Below are positions 55,755-64,000 of a stretch of 64,000 bases of DNA, one piece after another. Origin of the DNA: Clostridia bacterium (GTDB taxonomy: Bacteria; Bacillota; Clostridia; Christensenellales; Borkfalkiaceae); NCBI GenBank assembly GCA_017886545.1, contig JAGHJS010000088.1:31404-95403 (forward strand), in the 5' to 3' direction. Every line of letters begins with the position of its first letter. Positions within the stretch are counted from its first letter, which is position 1. Under the pieces are notes generated by a model. The model was not told the DNA's origin and did no database searches. It worked only from the letters and a program-made list of their open reading frames with translations. Position numbers and translations under genes: made by a program.

Positions 55755-57476
55755 TCACGACTTCATCGGGTCGGTCGCAAAGCTGACGTCGGAACCGATG
55801 TACCAATCAAGGCTCGTTTCTTTCAGTCCGCGCCACTCTGCATAGTTGGGGAAGGCGTCTTTCATCAGGCGCAGGATCTCCGCGCCGTACTCCTTCCATT
55901 CCGTGCCGCTTTCGGCACGCAGGTACTTCGAGATCTGCGCGTTGACCAGATCCTGCAGCATGCCGCCCGTCGCCAGGATGCCCGTATTTTCGGAATAATA
56001 CGTGGCAAAGAGCCTGTACGGGTTGGTGGAGCAGTCGCCCTCGAACTCCGTTTCGCCCTCGATGCTCACTTCTTCGGGCAGTTCGTAGTCTTTGAGGTAG
56101 CACTGCATCGCGCACACCTTGCCGAGGTTTTTATAGTGCCTGTAATACTCGTCGAAGCCCTGCGGCGAGAAGAGATATTTCAGGAAGTCGATGCAAAGCT
56201 CCGTCTTTTCCGCATTGCGGTTGACGAGCGCGAGCGGGTGATGGTCCGGCCCGCCGAGCGTGCGCAGATTGTCCGCCGCGGGCGCGCCGGCTCCGCCGTT
56301 GTTCGGCATGGCGGGAAGTTTGAACCAGCCGAGCATATCCGAAAGCTCGTCCGTCGGCACGACGCCGTTCGGCTTGCCCATCGCCTGCCCGAGCGACTTC
56401 TGATGGTCGGTGATGTAGTCCAGGCGCAGCAGATAGACCGCCACGCGGTTGTTCAGCTCGAATTTCTGCGTATTGCTCACGGTGAGCGCGTCGTTATTGA
56501 AGCGCTGGCGGATGACGACATTCGAATAAGTGGTGGAGGCATAGGATGCAAGCTCTTTGAGGTTTCCCATCAGCTCCGCAAAGCGGGCGGAAGCGGTGTT
56601 GAACGTGCTGCCCTCCTTGAAGTACTCGTTGACCACGCGCGTAAAGTTATACGTATACCCGCTCGGCGAATCGTTGGTCGGGTCGGTCGGGTCGTACTGC
56701 CACACGTCGTCTGCGTCGATCTCGGGGATATAAGAATAGTCCCCCTCCTGCGAATGCGCGGCGTCGATCATGTCGCGGAAGTACTGGTCCATGTACATTT
56801 GCAGCACCCAGTTGAAGTTGTTGCTCTCCAGCCCCGCATCGTCGAAGTTCAGCCCGAGCGGCGCCGTATAGCCGACTTCGTTTTTCAGCTTGTCAAGAAT
56901 ATCGATGAATTCGTCCCACGTCGTCGGCGGCGTGATGCCGTATTCCTCGAACGTATCCTTGTTGTAGAACGCGACGAAGGCGTTGCCCTCCATGGAAAGG
57001 TTGTAGATGTGCTGCGTTTTGACGTCCGCACGGTATGCGTCCTCGCGCAGCGTCGTCTTCCAGACCTTATTGCCGTTGTACGCGTTGGGCGTGTTCAGGT
57101 AGGGCGTGAAGTCGACCAGCGCGCCCGTGCCGTAGTACTGCGAAACGGTGTTCGCCTGGATGATGTCGCCGTCCTGCTTATCGGGGTTTTTCAAAAGCCC
57201 GTCGACGGCGGTATAGTAGCCCTGCGGGTCCTGCGAGGAACGGACGACGACGTTGACGTCCACGCCCTGCGCCTTTTTCATCTTTTTGTAGGCATTGCCG
57301 ACGTTTTTGAACGCCGTTTCGCTGTCCGAATCGATGGGCAGGAAAATGTTGATCGTGCCGCCCTTTTCGGTCCCGCCGCCCGTGTCATCCGTGCCGTTGT
57401 CCGTGCCGCAGGCAACGCCGAGCAGCAGAAAGGCGCATACGAAAACGAAAATAAGAACTTTTTTCAGGATTTTCAT
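55755..57476 (-). CDS. ABC sugar transporter substrate-binding lipoprotein
   Basis: Lipobox GVAC; extracellular solute-binding protein architecture; adjacent permeases. Confidence 0.88.
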   Translation of the reverse strand: MKILKKVLIFVFVCAFLLLGVACGTDNGTDDTGGGTEKGGTINIFLPIDSDSETAFKNVGNAYKKMKKAQGVDVNVVVRSSQDPQGYYTAVDGLLKNPDKQDGDIIQANTVSQYYGTGALVDFTPYLNTPNAYNGNKVWKTTLREDAYRADVKTQHIYNLSMEGNAFVAFYNKDTFEEYGITPPTTWDEFIDILDKLKNEVGYTAPLGLNFDDAGLESNNFNWVLQMYMDQYFRDMIDAAHSQEGDYSYIPEIDADDVWQYDPTDPTNDSPSGYTYNFTRVVNEYFKEGSTFNTASARFAELMGNLKELASYASTTYSNVVIRQRFNNDALTVSNTQKFELNNRVAVYLLRLDYITDHQKSLGQAMGKPNGVVPTDELSDMLGWFKLPAMPNNGGAGAPAADNLRTLGGPDHHPLALVNRNAEKTELCIDFLKYLFSPQGFDEYYRHYKNLGKVCAMQCYLKDYELPEEVSIEGETEFEGDCSTNPYRLFATYYSENTGILATGGMLQDLVNAQISKYLRAESGTEWKEYGAEILRLMKDAFPNYAEWRGLKETSLDWYIGSDVSFATDPMKS

Positions 57477-57504
57477 AATTTTCTCCTTGATTGATTTGCG
57501 CGCG

Positions 57505-58407
57505 TCAGAGTTTGAGCCCGGACGCGAATTCGCCGTCGATAAAGAATTTCAGTCCGATGACCGTGGTTATGACGAGCGGGATGCCGCTGACCAGGTACAG
57601 CGCATAGGTCGCGCCCCTGCCCGCCATCGTGCCGTCGGAGAGGATCGCCTCGCTCGCTTTCACGGCGAGGTCTTTGAGCGCGGGCATCAGCGTGCCGTGC
57701 TCGGGGTTGTTCATGAAGATCATCAGCGGCCACAGGTAGTCGTTGTAGATCGCCGAAAAGATGGATACGCCCTGCACCATGATGATCCCGAACGTCATGG
57801 GAAGGCACAGCGAAAAGTAGGTGCGCACATCGCCCGAGCCGTCGATCTCCGCCGCCTCGTAGATGTCCGCCGGCTGCTGCGCCATAAAGGTGCGGAACAG
57901 GAAGATAGAGGCGATCTGGTTGCCCGCAATATACGGGAGGATGACCGCGAACCAGCTTCCCAGAAGGTTCATCTGCACGATGTTCAGATACTGCGGCGTC
58001 AGAGACACGACGCCCGGCACGAGCATGGGCAGGATGACGAGGTAGAACAGCAGGTTCCGCCCGGGAAAGCGCTTGCGCACGAAGATGTACGCCGAAAACG
58101 CGGAGAGCAGCGTCATGGCGACGACGGACACGAGCGCGATGAAAATGGTGATGCCCATGTTCGGCAGCGCCTCTATGATCGCCGAAGAGTAATTTTCCCA
58201 CTGGATCCTGCTCGGCAGCGACCAAAGGCTGCCCGTCGAGATGTCCTGCTCCGTTTTCAGCGAAAGAATGACCGTGATGATGACGGGAAGCAGGGTGAAA
58301 AACAGCATCAGCGCGAGGTAAAAGATGAGCACGGACTGCGCGACAACGCCGTTTATGCCGCGTTTGCGCATCTTGTGCCTGACGGCCGCAAACGAATTTT
58401 CACGCAT
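57505..58407 (-). CDS. Carbohydrate ABC permease, MalG-like
   Basis: EAAEIDGSGDVRTYFSLCLPMT EAA motif; six TM. Confidence 0.92.
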   Translation of the reverse strand: MRENSFAAVRHKMRKRGINGVVAQSVLIFYLALMLFFTLLPVIITVILSLKTEQDISTGSLWSLPSRIQWENYSSAIIEALPNMGITIFIALVSVVAMTLLSAFSAYIFVRKRFPGRNLLFYLVILPMLVPGVVSLTPQYLNIVQMNLLGSWFAVILPYIAGNQIASIFLFRTFMAQQPADIYEAAEIDGSGDVRTYFSLCLPMTFGIIMVQGVSIFSAIYNDYLWPLMIFMNNPEHGTLMPALKDLAVKASEAILSDGTMAGRGATYALYLVSGIPLVITTVIGLKFFIDGEFASGLKL

Positions 58408-58408
58408 G

Positions 58409-60460
58409 TCACAGCTCCTCCTTGCTCGTCTGTTTACGGAAGCTGAGGATGGTCGCCGCCAGCAGGAAGAGGAACAGGAACATGCTCATCGCGCTGGATA
58501 AGCCGTAATTCGGTTCGCTCCCGCCCTTGTAGATGCTCTCGTAAATGATGAGCGCCGGCACCTTCAGCCCGTGCCCCGTGGACTGGTCCGTGATGAACAG
58601 CCTGCCGTAGTCCTGCACGGACGCGATGAACGAAGTGATAAAGATATACTTGATCTGCGCGAAGATGAGCGGCAGGTCGATGGTCGCCATCCGCCTCCAC
58701 CAGCCGCAGCCGTCCAGCTCCGCCGCTTCGAACAGCGATTTCGGGATGCCCATGACGCCGCCGTAAAAGATGAGGTACGAGCCGACCCACGGGAAGGAAA
58801 ACATGATGATGGAGACGAGCGACCGCGTTTCGAGGTACGGCCCGATCCACGTCTGCATGAACCCCGGCACGAACAGCGAACAGATGCTGTTCAGCAGCCC
58901 GTAGCTGTCGCTGCCGAAGATACCGTTCACCCACACGAGCGTACCGGCAACGCCGGGCAGGATGCCCGGGATAAACAGGAGCACGCGCACGGCAAAGGAA
59001 AACCGCTTGCTGCGCACGGCGAGGATAAACTCCGCAAAGATGAGCGGCGGCACGATCGCCTTTACAAGGTCGGTCACCAGCAAAATAAACATGTTCAGCG
59101 TGGAATTCCAGAAGATGGAATTCTGCAGCACGTCGCCGAAATTCTGAAGCCCGACGAACTCGCTCGTCACGCCGTTGTAATTGAAAAAGGAGAGCGCGAA
59201 CCCGCGCGCGATGGGCCAGTAATAGAACACGGCGAGCAGCGCAAAGGTGGGGACCAGCCCGAGGTACGCGAATTTGTGTTTGACGAACGTTCTGCCGCAC
59301 AGCGCCAGCCCGCGGTTGACGCGCGCGCCGAGCGGGCGCCACGCATGCAGCCCCGCGAACACGAGAAAGAGCGCAAACACGGCGAGCAGCGGGATATACA
59401 CGGGCAGCAGCCCCGCATACGCCGCCATCTGCCGCGCGAGCGCAACGCCGATATAGCGCGCGCCGCCGTCCGAAAGCACAAAGGCGCTTTCCGACGCCAT
59501 GAGGAGCGTGCCGCCGTCCGCCGCCATGTTGAACAGCTGCCCCTCGTCCGCGCGCACGCCGACGACCCTGCCGCCGCCCGCGCCGTAAAAGGTGCCGCCC
59601 GCGCACAGCACGGTATCGAACGCCTGCCCCGTGCGCAGAATATACTCTGCGTTGAACGTATCGTCAAAGCGGTAAAAATTGCCCGCGAGGTCCATCCCCG
59701 CAAACCCCGTTTCCGTTTCGCAGAGGGCGGCGAGTTTCTGCGCGGGGATGTCGTACTGCTCGTATCCGTCCGTCATGCCGTTCGCCGTGAAAGCGCGCAC
59801 GGTGTAAATATCCGAAGCGACGTACACGCGTTCGTCCTCCGTCACGCAGATCCCCTGCACGCCCGTTTCCACGCCGCCCGAACTGACGGCGTATTCGCCG
59901 CCGTCCAGCTTCGGGTATTCGCGGTAACTTACGGGTGCGTCGGGCGTACCGCCGAAATCGGTGCGGAGCAGGTACACTTCCTTCCGCGCGCCGACCATGC
60001 CGTACACCGCAAACAGACTGCCCGAAACAGGGAAATACGCCTGCTGCGGCACATAGTTCGTTTCCAGCACGCCCGCAGGCGTACCGTCGCCTTCGGCAGC
60101 AAAGCGCAGGACCTGCCTGTCGCCGTACAGGGCGAACACCTGCCCGCCGTAGAGCGAAACGCTCAGAACGCCCGCACTGCTCCCGCTGCCGTCGGCGGCA
60201 GGTTTCCGATAGGAAAACAGCAGCGCGCCGTCCTCTTTATTATAACACGAAAGCAGCCCGTCCGCGTCGGCGGCGGCAAAATATGTATCGTCCTCCGCCA
60301 TGCGCACGGCGCCGCTCGCGGCGGGAACGGGGAACGCGTCGCTCCCTCCCGCCGCGGAAACGCCCGCGCCGACCAGCACCGCAAAGGCGATGACGCCCGC
60401 CAGCGCGACCGCCGTCAGCGCAGCCCACAGCGGCGATAGATTTTTGAATTTTTCCCGCAT
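58409..60460 (-). CDS. Carbohydrate ABC permease, MalF-like, with large N-terminal extracytoplasmic propeller-like domain
   Basis: EAAELDGCGWWRRMATIDLPLI EAA motif at C-terminus; about 330 aa beta-rich N-terminal extension after first TM. Confidence 0.88.
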   Translation of the reverse strand: MREKFKNLSPLWAALTAVALAGVIAFAVLVGAGVSAAGGSDAFPVPAASGAVRMAEDDTYFAAADADGLLSCYNKEDGALLFSYRKPAADGSGSSAGVLSVSLYGGQVFALYGDRQVLRFAAEGDGTPAGVLETNYVPQQAYFPVSGSLFAVYGMVGARKEVYLLRTDFGGTPDAPVSYREYPKLDGGEYAVSSGGVETGVQGICVTEDERVYVASDIYTVRAFTANGMTDGYEQYDIPAQKLAALCETETGFAGMDLAGNFYRFDDTFNAEYILRTGQAFDTVLCAGGTFYGAGGGRVVGVRADEGQLFNMAADGGTLLMASESAFVLSDGGARYIGVALARQMAAYAGLLPVYIPLLAVFALFLVFAGLHAWRPLGARVNRGLALCGRTFVKHKFAYLGLVPTFALLAVFYYWPIARGFALSFFNYNGVTSEFVGLQNFGDVLQNSIFWNSTLNMFILLVTDLVKAIVPPLIFAEFILAVRSKRFSFAVRVLLFIPGILPGVAGTLVWVNGIFGSDSYGLLNSICSLFVPGFMQTWIGPYLETRSLVSIIMFSFPWVGSYLIFYGGVMGIPKSLFEAAELDGCGWWRRMATIDLPLIFAQIKYIFITSFIASVQDYGRLFITDQSTGHGLKVPALIIYESIYKGGSEPNYGLSSAMSMFLFLFLLAATILSFRKQTSKEEL

Positions 60461-60533
60461 AACTCCGTCCTTTGACAGAAGCGGGCGCGGATGCGCCCGC
60501 CCTGCCTTCTGCCGCCGCGCGCAGCGCGGCGCT

Positions 60534-63500
60534 TTATTCGTCCTGCCCGTCCTTACCGGAGGTCTTTCCCGCCTTCTTCTTCCTTACGATGACGACCGCC
60601 GCCACGACGCCGGCCACCACGACCGCCGCCACGACGCACACGATGATGATCCACGTGCTGTCTTCGGGTTCGGACGGATCGGAAGGCGCGCTGCCCCCAT
60701 CCTTGACGCGGATCGAGAAAGCGTTCTGCGCGTCGCCGACGTCCGCCGTCGCCGAAACGCCCATGCGCAGGTCGGTGAGAACGGTGTTGCCGATGCCGTT
60801 CAGGAAGGAATACTCCGTATCGTTCAGCGTCACGATGAGCGAATTGCCCTCATAGCGGAAGCCGATCGTGTTCTCCCCGATGACGCTGCCGTCATGGAAG
60901 GTTTTGTTGTCGGCGATCGCCGTGTTGTTCACGTACACGTTGTTTCCGTTCTTATCCCGTACGGTCAGCACAACGTACCCGAGGTATGCGCCTTCCTCCG
61001 CCGTTGCGGGGTCGACGTTCGCATGGATCTCGACGGTGAGCGTGTTCCCGCTGTACACGTCGCTGAGGTAGACGGCAACGTGCGCGTTGCTCGAACCCGT
61101 CAGCCCGTTCAGGTAATACCCGTTCAGCGCATCGATGGTGAGCGTATAGCTGACCTCGCCTTCCGTGAGGTCGATGAGCTGTTCGTAGAGATAATTCCCT
61201 TCGCCCTTCACGCTGAACAGCCCGTCGTCATACGTGCCCGTACCGGTGCCGCCCTTCTGCGCCCAGCCGTTTTCGTACTTTTCGGCGATCGCCATGGCGA
61301 AGTACAGATCGTCGCCCGCCACGACCGCAAACGAATAGGTCTTGTTTTCGGTGAAATATTCCTTGGCAACGGTCAGTTTGCCGCCTTCGAAGGTGAACTG
61401 CGAAGAGGTAAGCTCTTCCATCGTATCCATATCCACGACGGACGTGACCGTTTTGCCGTCGAACGCGTTTTCAAACACTGCGCCGTTTTCGCCGACGGTC
61501 GCCACGGCGGACTTATCCGCGCTGACTTCGCACAGCGCCTTGATGTTCGCCTTCAATTCCACGCCGTCCGCAACGACGGTGAACCGCATCACGTCCGCAT
61601 AGGCGATGGTCTGCAGGTAGCTGCCCTTGATGGTGAGTTTGCCGTCCGCAAAGGTATAGTCCGTATTTGCGGTGAGCGGTTCGTCGCCGTACTTCACCGC
61701 GGAGACCGCCGTCGTGTTGTACATGTTGAAGGAAACATCCGTATCCGCGCCGAGCGTGTATTCCAGCCCGTAGGTGTTCGCCGCGGGAGACGCGGGGTTC
61801 GTGCGGGTGGTGATGTCGAGCGTGCCCGTGCCCGAGAAGATGCCGAGGTACGCCTTGCCGCCCGCAAAGCTGTCAAGCGTCCATACGTCCGTATCCCAGA
61901 TCTGTTTCCCGTTGAAGGTGACGACCGTCCCTTCCTTGGTGATGGTGAAGGAGAACAGCTGCGGCCCGTTCTGGTTGATGTATTCGGGTTTCGCCTGCGT
62001 GGGCAGGTCGCTTACGAAGCTCGGGCACTGGAACTCCCCTTTCGTATGGTCGTACAGGAAGGCGAGACTGGTATTCGTCGCATTTTGGTCGAACGTTGCA
62101 AGCTTCGTGATATCATTGGTCAAACCGATAACGAACCAGCCGTGCCCGCTGCCCAGTTCGAGTTTGTTGATATCCAGTTCGAGGTACAGCGTTTCGGAAA
62201 GATCGATGGGTTCGGAGTAATAGACGCGGCTGAGCATGCCCATGTGCATCGTGGTAGAACCGTTGTCGCCCTTTGTAACGCTTTCGGGCGCACCGTCGCC
62301 CGTGACGCCGTCCGTCTTTTCGTCCATCGTGTCCGCATTGACCCATTCGTTCTGCGCCGTTTTGCGGAACACTTTGTATTCGACGGAACCTGCCATCGTC
62401 TGAAGTTCAAACGTATGCAGCCCCTGTTCCAACCCGTTTATAAGCTCTTTTTTCAGCGTGAGCGTGATCGTGTTCGCAGCCCATGCCGCCGTATAGTCTT
62501 TCGTTGCGGTCAGCGCTTCGCCGTCGAGCAAAACGGTATACGCCTCTTCGCGCTCGTAGGTGACGCCGATCGCAAGGTCAGCGGTAAGCTCCTCCGCGAC
62601 CATCTGCGGCGCGGTCTGAGCCTCTGCGAGCGCGGGAGGCTCGGCATACTGAATGGTCAGCCCGAACGTCGTCGTCCTTTCATCCTCAGAGGTCAGCACA
62701 AACTGCGTATCCAGCGGATAGAAGCCGAATTCCTTGTCTCTGATCGCCGTCGCCTTCAACGTGACCGTGTTGCCGCTCACCGTATAATCGGTGTCTTTTG
62801 TAAGCTCTACGACCTGCCCTTTCGCATTGGTGACGGAAATTTTTGTCACAGGCTTCGTAAGGTTCAGCGTGATGTCCGTATTCCATTCCAACGCCTTGAC
62901 CGCCGTGCCGCTCGCCACGGAGGACTTGTAAATCGTGAACGGGTTAAAAGCACTCACCGCAACCCACGGATCGGTCCCCTGACCGCTGAAATGAAGAACC
63001 GCATTCACTTTCCCGGAAGGGAAATTCGCCTGCGTTGCCTCTTCAACATCAGCCACAAGCGTATCATTGATATAGATTTTCGTACTTTCTGTCCCGATAT
63101 CAATGCTCACATAATGCATGATATACGTTTGAGACAATTTTTTCGTATTATCTGTGCTGATTGGAACGGTCGCGACACCGCCTTCCAAATCCGTTATCTG
63201 CTTACCGTTAACAAATAATTGCACGGAATTTCCCATCGCGTCAAACAAAATACCAAACGGCGTGTTTGATTCCTTGGATTGATAGTAGTTACTCAAATTT
63301 TCGCTGTCGTAAAGGTTAAACATTCTCCAACCATGACCGCTGTTCGGCTGGATACCGATCTCAAAGCTGATCGTTTCCTGAACATTCAACTCTTTGTTGT
63401 TAAAGATCTTTGCTTCTGCAAAGGTAGCCATTTCGGTATAACCTTGACTCGCAGGGTTCTCCGGCGGAAGATATCCAAGGTACCCGTCTCCCGGATTACC

Positions 63501-63704
63501 TACTAATGTACCTTCAATTAATACATTGGTTTTATCCTGCATCGCATTGTAAGCATCCTGTTTGAACCATCCATTGCTATCAAAAGCTGTTTCAGGCTGC
63601 TCAGCCTGACTTTCTGCAAACGCCACGATGCCGAACCCTGCCAAAGAGAGCAGCATCACCAGCCCGAGCAGCAGACAGACAAGTGTTTTGCTTTTTGTTC
63701 TCAT
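60534..63704 (-). CDS. Large membrane-anchored surface protein with repeated beta/X2-like domains
   Basis: Signal peptide MRTKSKTLVCLLLGLVMLLSLAGFGIVAFA; DYTVSGNTVTLKATAI / DYTAAWAANTITLTLKKEL / DYTFADGKLTIKGSYL repeats; C-terminal TM. Confidence 0.8.
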   Translation of the reverse strand: MRTKSKTLVCLLLGLVMLLSLAGFGIVAFAESQAEQPETAFDSNGWFKQDAYNAMQDKTNVLIEGTLVGNPGDGYLGYLPPENPASQGYTEMATFAEAKIFNNKELNVQETISFEIGIQPNSGHGWRMFNLYDSENLSNYYQSKESNTPFGILFDAMGNSVQLFVNGKQITDLEGGVATVPISTDNTKKLSQTYIMHYVSIDIGTESTKIYINDTLVADVEEATQANFPSGKVNAVLHFSGQGTDPWVAVSAFNPFTIYKSSVASGTAVKALEWNTDITLNLTKPVTKISVTNAKGQVVELTKDTDYTVSGNTVTLKATAIRDKEFGFYPLDTQFVLTSEDERTTTFGLTIQYAEPPALAEAQTAPQMVAEELTADLAIGVTYEREEAYTVLLDGEALTATKDYTAAWAANTITLTLKKELINGLEQGLHTFELQTMAGSVEYKVFRKTAQNEWVNADTMDEKTDGVTGDGAPESVTKGDNGSTTMHMGMLSRVYYSEPIDLSETLYLELDINKLELGSGHGWFVIGLTNDITKLATFDQNATNTSLAFLYDHTKGEFQCPSFVSDLPTQAKPEYINQNGPQLFSFTITKEGTVVTFNGKQIWDTDVWTLDSFAGGKAYLGIFSGTGTLDITTRTNPASPAANTYGLEYTLGADTDVSFNMYNTTAVSAVKYGDEPLTANTDYTFADGKLTIKGSYLQTIAYADVMRFTVVADGVELKANIKALCEVSADKSAVATVGENGAVFENAFDGKTVTSVVDMDTMEELTSSQFTFEGGKLTVAKEYFTENKTYSFAVVAGDDLYFAMAIAEKYENGWAQKGGTGTGTYDDGLFSVKGEGNYLYEQLIDLTEGEVSYTLTIDALNGYYLNGLTGSSNAHVAVYLSDVYSGNTLTVEIHANVDPATAEEGAYLGYVVLTVRDKNGNNVYVNNTAIADNKTFHDGSVIGENTIGFRYEGNSLIVTLNDTEYSFLNGIGNTVLTDLRMGVSATADVGDAQNAFSIRVKDGGSAPSDPSEPEDSTWIIIVCVVAAVVVAGVVAAVVIVRKKKAGKTSGKDGQDE

Positions 63705-63865
63705 ACATTCCTCCTGATATTTTTGTTTTTTTCTCCCGTACGGGAGGGTTTGCCGCATAGAAACATCTTCACGGCAGTTTAGCAATTTGCCGTTACGTGT
63801 GTTTTCCGTTGCGGAAGCAACGGAAAAACAGGTACCTGTTTGCATGAAACCTTATCCCGCCTTGC

Positions 63866-64000
63866 TCAGCCCGAAACGGTGTACCCGAACCTGCCGATGG
63901 GGGCGCAGTCTCCCTGTATGTAATAATTCATGATGTCCGTATACCCGACCACATGATCGGCAACTTTAAAGCTGAATGAAAATTTATTCTTGTCCAGCCC
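63866..64000 (-). CDS. C-terminal end of a paralogue of the 53757-55682 lipoprotein (partial)
   Basis: GLDKNKFSFSFKVADHVVGYTDIMNYYIQGDCAPIGRFGYTVSG* aligns with GLKVADNLQKDLDVAEFYVNGDAAPIGRMRYVYKVTE*. Confidence 0.75.
   Translation of the reverse strand, partial: GLDKNKFSFSFKVADHVVGYTDIMNYYIQGDCAPIGRFGYTVSG

Noticed and set aside
53844-57494. 1216-aa + strand ORF
   Set aside because: Antisense to the GH-like lipoprotein and solute-binding protein genes; no domains recognised
60300-63218. 972-aa + strand ORF
   Set aside because: Antisense to the large surface protein; low plausibility composition

Overview
This 64 kb, fairly GC-rich window looks like a chromosomal segment of an endospore-forming Firmicute (Clostridia-like): it has a SpoIIE/PP2C-like 3' end, a gerA-gerB-gerC operon, a ROK regulator, GPH/MFS-type genes and many Ig/GLUG lipoproteins. 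Calls come from reading the translated ORFs, motifs, promoters and stem-loops by eye; no database search was run. Main blocks: (1) 0.2-7.7 kb, a tightly overlapping operon of lipid/acyl-type genes: AMP-ligase fused to a carrier protein, GPH-type MFS interrupted by an in-frame TAG, two PlsC-like acyltransferases, a C-terminally truncated AMP-ligase, and an LRAT domain fused to a phosphopantetheinyl transferase. This is my best candidate for an undescribed system. (2) 10-14 kb, gerABC germination operon. (3) 14-25 kb, a ROK regulator with surface lipoproteins and a membrane phosphoesterase, sharing palindromic promoter elements and a repeated 3' module. (4) 25.9-35.6 kb, housekeeping genes (proS, DegV, phosphohexomutase, transketolase, amino-acid kinase, tRNA-Ser) with several structured or tandem repeats. 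(5) 35.5-42.1 kb, a probable small integrated element bounded by a 17-bp repeat of the tRNA-Ser 3' end, carrying a beta-helix adhesin behind an attenuator-like leader and a decayed serine recombinase. (6) 42-45.7 kb, a decayed lipoprotein, a double-flavodoxin lipoprotein, an aldo/keto reductase and a LysR regulator. (7) 45.9-64 kb, a minus-strand polysaccharide-utilisation locus with rhamnosidase-like and GH94-like enzymes, LacI, and an ABC importer whose permease carries a large extra N-terminal domain.
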